NCBI GenBank assembly: GCA_025463665.1
Contig: JAODAY010000034.1
Span: 1 to 7,341, forward strand
Source of the DNA: Microbacteriaceae bacterium
GTDB lineage: Bacteria; Actinomycetota; Actinomycetes; Actinomycetales; Microbacteriaceae
Direction of reading: 5' to 3'
DNA length: 7,341 bases
Within the stretch, counting starts at the first letter, position 1, and each line of letters begins with the position of its first letter. This document shows, piece by piece, positions 5,090 to 7,341 of this stretch. The notes under the pieces are model-generated. The model made no database searches. It saw only the letters and a list, made by a program, of their open reading frames with translations, and had not been told where the DNA came from. Made by a program: the position numbers and the translations under genes.

Positions 5090-7270
5090 CTACTTGCGCA
5101 GCTTGAGCCAGAGACCCGCGAGCGGCGGCAGGGTCAACTCCGCAGAGGCCGGTCGACCGGCCCACGGGTCTGCCGTCGCGGTGACGACGCCGTAGTTGCC
5201 CACTCCGCTGCCGCCGTACTCGGTGGCATCCGTGTTGACGAGCTCTTCCCACTCGCCTGCGAACGGCAGGCCGACCCGGTACGGGCCGACCGGAGAGCCG
5301 GAGAAGTTCTGCAGCACGGCGATCGCATTGCCGTCGTTGTCCCAGCGCAGGAACGAGACGACGTTGTGCTCGGCGTCACCGCCGTCGATCCACTCGAAGC
5401 CCTTCTCCACGTTGTCGAGCAGCCACATGGCGGGGTTGTCGCGGTAGACGGCGTTGAGGCGCGTCACCAGGCGGTGAAGCCCCGCGTGCACGGGCTGGTC
5501 GAGAATCCACCAGTCGAGTCCACGCTCCTCGCTCCATTCGGAGGGCTGACCGAACTCGCTGCCCATGAACAGCAATTGCTTGCCCGGATGCGCCCACATG
5601 AACGAGAGGTAGGCGCGCACGTTCGCGAGCTTCTGCCACTGGTCGCCGGGCATCTTGGTCAAGAGTGAGCCCTTGCCGTGCACGACCTCGTCGTGGCTGA
5701 TCGGCAGCAAAAACTTCTCGGTGTAGGCGTAGACCATGCTGAACGTGATCTCGCCGTGGTGGTAGGCGCGGTACATCGGGTCTGTCTCGGCGTAGGACAG
5801 GCTGTCGTGCATCCAGCCCATGTTCCACTTGATCCCGAAGCCGAGGCCGCCGTTCGCGGTGGGCTCAGTCACTCCCGGCCACGCTGTCGACTCTTCGGCG
5901 ATCATGACGATGCCGGGGTTGCGGCGGTACGCAGTGGCATTGACCTCCTGCAGCAGGCCGATCGCCTCGAGGTTCTCGCGGCCGCCGTGAACGTTCGGCA
6001 GCCACTCGCCTTCCTTGCGGGAGTAGTCGAGATACAGCATGGATGCCACGGCGTCGACCCGCAGGCCGTCGATGTGGAACTCCTCGAGCCAGTACAGCGC
6101 GTTGGCCACGAGGAAGTTGCGCACCTGCGACTGCCCGAAGTTGAAGATCAGGGTGCCCCAGTCCATCTGCTCGCCGCGGCGCGGGTCGGAGTGCTCGTAG
6201 AGCGCCTGGCCGTCGAACTTGGCGAGGGCCCACTCGTCTTTCGGGAAGTGCCCCGGGACCCAGTCCATGATGACGCCGATGCCGGCCTGGTGCAGGCGGT
6301 CGATGAGGTACTTGAGGTCGTCGGGGTGGCCGAAGCGGCTCGTCGGGGCGAAATAGCCGGTGACCTGGTAGCCCCACGACCCTCCGAAGGGGTGCTCGGC
6401 GAGCGGCATGAACTCGATGTGCGTGAAACCGAGACCGCCGACGTACTCGATGAGCTGGTCTGCCGCCTCCCGGTAGCTGAGCCCCGGACGCCACGAGCCC
6501 AGGTGCACCTCGTAGACGCTCATGGGGGAGTTGTGCGGGTCGCGGGCGGCGCGGGCGGTGAGCCACGCGTCATCCGCCCACTCGTGCGTCGTCTCGACGA
6601 CCTTGGACGCCGTCGCCGGCGCAATTTCGTTGTAGCGGGCCATCGGGTCGGCGCGCTCGACCCAGTTGCCGTCGGCCGTCAGGATCTCGAACTTGTAGCG
6701 CGCGTCGGGGGATACGCCGGGCAGGAAGATCTCCCACACGCCGTTGTCGTCGAGGCGGCGCAGCGCGCTCGAGACGCCGTACCAGCCGTTGAAGTCGCCG
6801 ATGACACGAACCGCCCTGGCGTGCGGAGCCCAGACGGAGAAGGAGGTTCCCTCGATTCCTTCGTGCGGCCTGAAGTGGGCGCCGAGGAAGTGCCAGAGCT
6901 GCTCGTGGCGGCCCTCGCCCCACAAGTGCATATCGATCTCGCCCACAGAGGGCACGAAGCGGTACGGGTCCTCCGCGGTCCAGGTCGGGCCGTTGTCGTA
7001 GGCGGCCTCTAGCACGTAGGCCTGGCCGGCGCCGGGCACGTAGCCCTGCCAGAGACCGGCCTCGAGGTGCTCGAGCGGCACGCGGGTGCCGTTTCTCTGC
7101 ACCGCAGTGACTGAGGCGGCGAGTGGGCGCACGGCGCGCACGACGAAGCCGTCGCCGTGGGGGTGCTGGCCGAGCGTCGCGTGCGGCTGGGGGTGCCTGC
7201 CTTCGACGAGGCTCGCGATGAGGCCGGGGTGCAGTTCGGGCAGTGGGGGAATCATGGGTGGCTGAGCCAT
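5090..7270 (-). CDS. glgB: 1,4-alpha-glucan branching enzyme GlgB
   Basis: Cytoplasmic branching enzyme (EC 2.4.1.18, GH13 family). It cuts an alpha-1,4-glucan chain and rejoins the piece by an alpha-1,6 bond, making branch points in glycogen-like glucan. The 726 residues match the usual full length (E. coli about 728). Order: N-terminal N1 beta domain (about 12-110), CBM48 domain (about 125-225, with [19 protein letters not shown]), catalytic barrel (about 250-620) and C-terminal beta domain (about 625-726). Conserved GH13 regions are intact: DWVPGHFP (336-343), GLRVDAV with nucleophile Asp406, MIAEEST with acid/base Glu459, and ISHDEVVHG with Asp527. The spacing of these three residues equals that of E. 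coli Asp405, Glu458 and Asp526. The ATG at 7270 overlaps the glgE stop, and GGAAGG (7277-7282) lies 6 nt upstream. Pairing with glgE indicates it branches glucan made from maltose-1-phosphate. There is no sign of damage or transfer. Confidence 0.98.
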   Translation of the reverse strand: MAQPPMIPPLPELHPGLIASLVEGRHPQPHATLGQHPHGDGFVVRAVRPLAASVTAVQRNGTRVPLEHLEAGLWQGYVPGAGQAYVLEAAYDNGPTWTAEDPYRFVPSVGEIDMHLWGEGRHEQLWHFLGAHFRPHEGIEGTSFSVWAPHARAVRVIGDFNGWYGVSSALRRLDDNGVWEIFLPGVSPDARYKFEILTADGNWVERADPMARYNEIAPATASKVVETTHEWADDAWLTARAARDPHNSPMSVYEVHLGSWRPGLSYREAADQLIEYVGGLGFTHIEFMPLAEHPFGGSWGYQVTGYFAPTSRFGHPDDLKYLIDRLHQAGIGVIMDWVPGHFPKDEWALAKFDGQALYEHSDPRRGEQMDWGTLIFNFGQSQVRNFLVANALYWLEEFHIDGLRVDAVASMLYLDYSRKEGEWLPNVHGGRENLEAIGLLQEVNATAYRRNPGIVMIAEESTAWPGVTEPTANGGLGFGIKWNMGWMHDSLSYAETDPMYRAYHHGEITFSMVYAYTEKFLLPISHDEVVHGKGSLLTKMPGDQWQKLANVRAYLSFMWAHPGKQLLFMGSEFGQPSEWSEERGLDWWILDQPVHAGLHRLVTRLNAVYRDNPAMWLLDNVEKGFEWIDGGDAEHNVVSFLRWDNDGNAIAVLQNFSGSPVGPYRVGLPFAGEWEELVNTDATEYGGSGVGNYGVVTATADPWAGRPASAELTLPPLAGLWLKLRK

Positions 7271-7341
7271 CAGCGGCCTTCCGGGTACTCGACGCGCAGA
7301 ATGTGGACGGGTTCCGTGAAGGCGTCGAGCCGCACGTAGTT
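7270..7341 (-). CDS. glgE: C-terminal end of alpha-1,4-glucan:maltose-1-phosphate maltosyltransferase (GlgE), partial
   Basis: Only the last 23 codons and the stop are in the window; the gene continues beyond the right edge. The visible tail reads [17 protein letters not shown] followed by EYPEGR. The NYVRLDP..EP.HI..V ending is characteristic of GlgE, which adds maltosyl units from maltose-1-phosphate to alpha-1,4-glucan. The TGA (7270-7272) overlaps the glgB ATG by one base (TGATG), so the pair is likely translationally coupled, and glgE lies first in the operon. The assignment rests on this short tail plus the glgB context. Confidence 0.85.
   Translation of the reverse strand, partial: NYVRLDAFTEPVHILRVEYPEGR

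Noticed and set aside
5678..7012. Long plus-strand frame (444 codons) over glgB.
   Set aside because: It is antisense to glgB, which has all catalytic motifs intact; the shadow product has no family features.

Overview
The window looks like chromosomal DNA from a high-GC actinobacterium, most likely a member of the Microbacteriaceae or a close relative. The evidence is the strong G/C preference at third codon positions, frequent GTG starts, AGGAG-type ribosome binding sites, and a GlgE-GlgB (maltosyltransferase / branching enzyme) gene pair. No mobile element, CRISPR array, tRNA or rRNA gene was found. The gene content reads as core rather than accessory genome.

Layout. (1) Positions 1-2041, minus strand: a two-gene operon. 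The first gene (713-2041) encodes a 442-residue, almost wholly coiled-coil protein with a DivIVA-like N-terminal motif. The second (691 down to the window edge) is an AI-2E family (TerC/PerM-type) membrane transporter whose C-terminus lies outside the window. (2) Positions 2042-2323: a 282-bp divergent intergenic region. (3) Positions 2324-5004, plus strand: a two-gene operon with a 4-bp GTGA overlap. It encodes a 590-residue membrane protein of unknown function that carries an internal lipobox-like site, followed by a CnoX/YbbN-type thioredoxin-fold/TPR protein that lacks the CXXC cysteines. (4) Positions 5039-5077: a 17-bp-stem hairpin between convergent genes, probably a bidirectional terminator. 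(5) Positions 5090-7341, minus strand: glgB complete, and the last 23 codons of glgE, joined by a TGATG stop/start overlap.

How the genes fit together. GlgE extends alpha-1,4-glucan from maltose-1-phosphate and GlgB adds the alpha-1,6 branches, so the right end is the actinobacterial GlgE glucan pathway. The left half combines a probable cytoskeletal or polarity scaffold with envelope proteins; any functional link among these is inference from position only.

The points most worth a second look are the unbroken 11-residue periodicity of the coiled-coil protein, which suggests a relative of the Streptomyces Scy/FilP class, and the lipobox-like Cys256 in the middle of the 590-residue membrane protein. 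I did not find convincing evidence of a wholly new multi-gene system.
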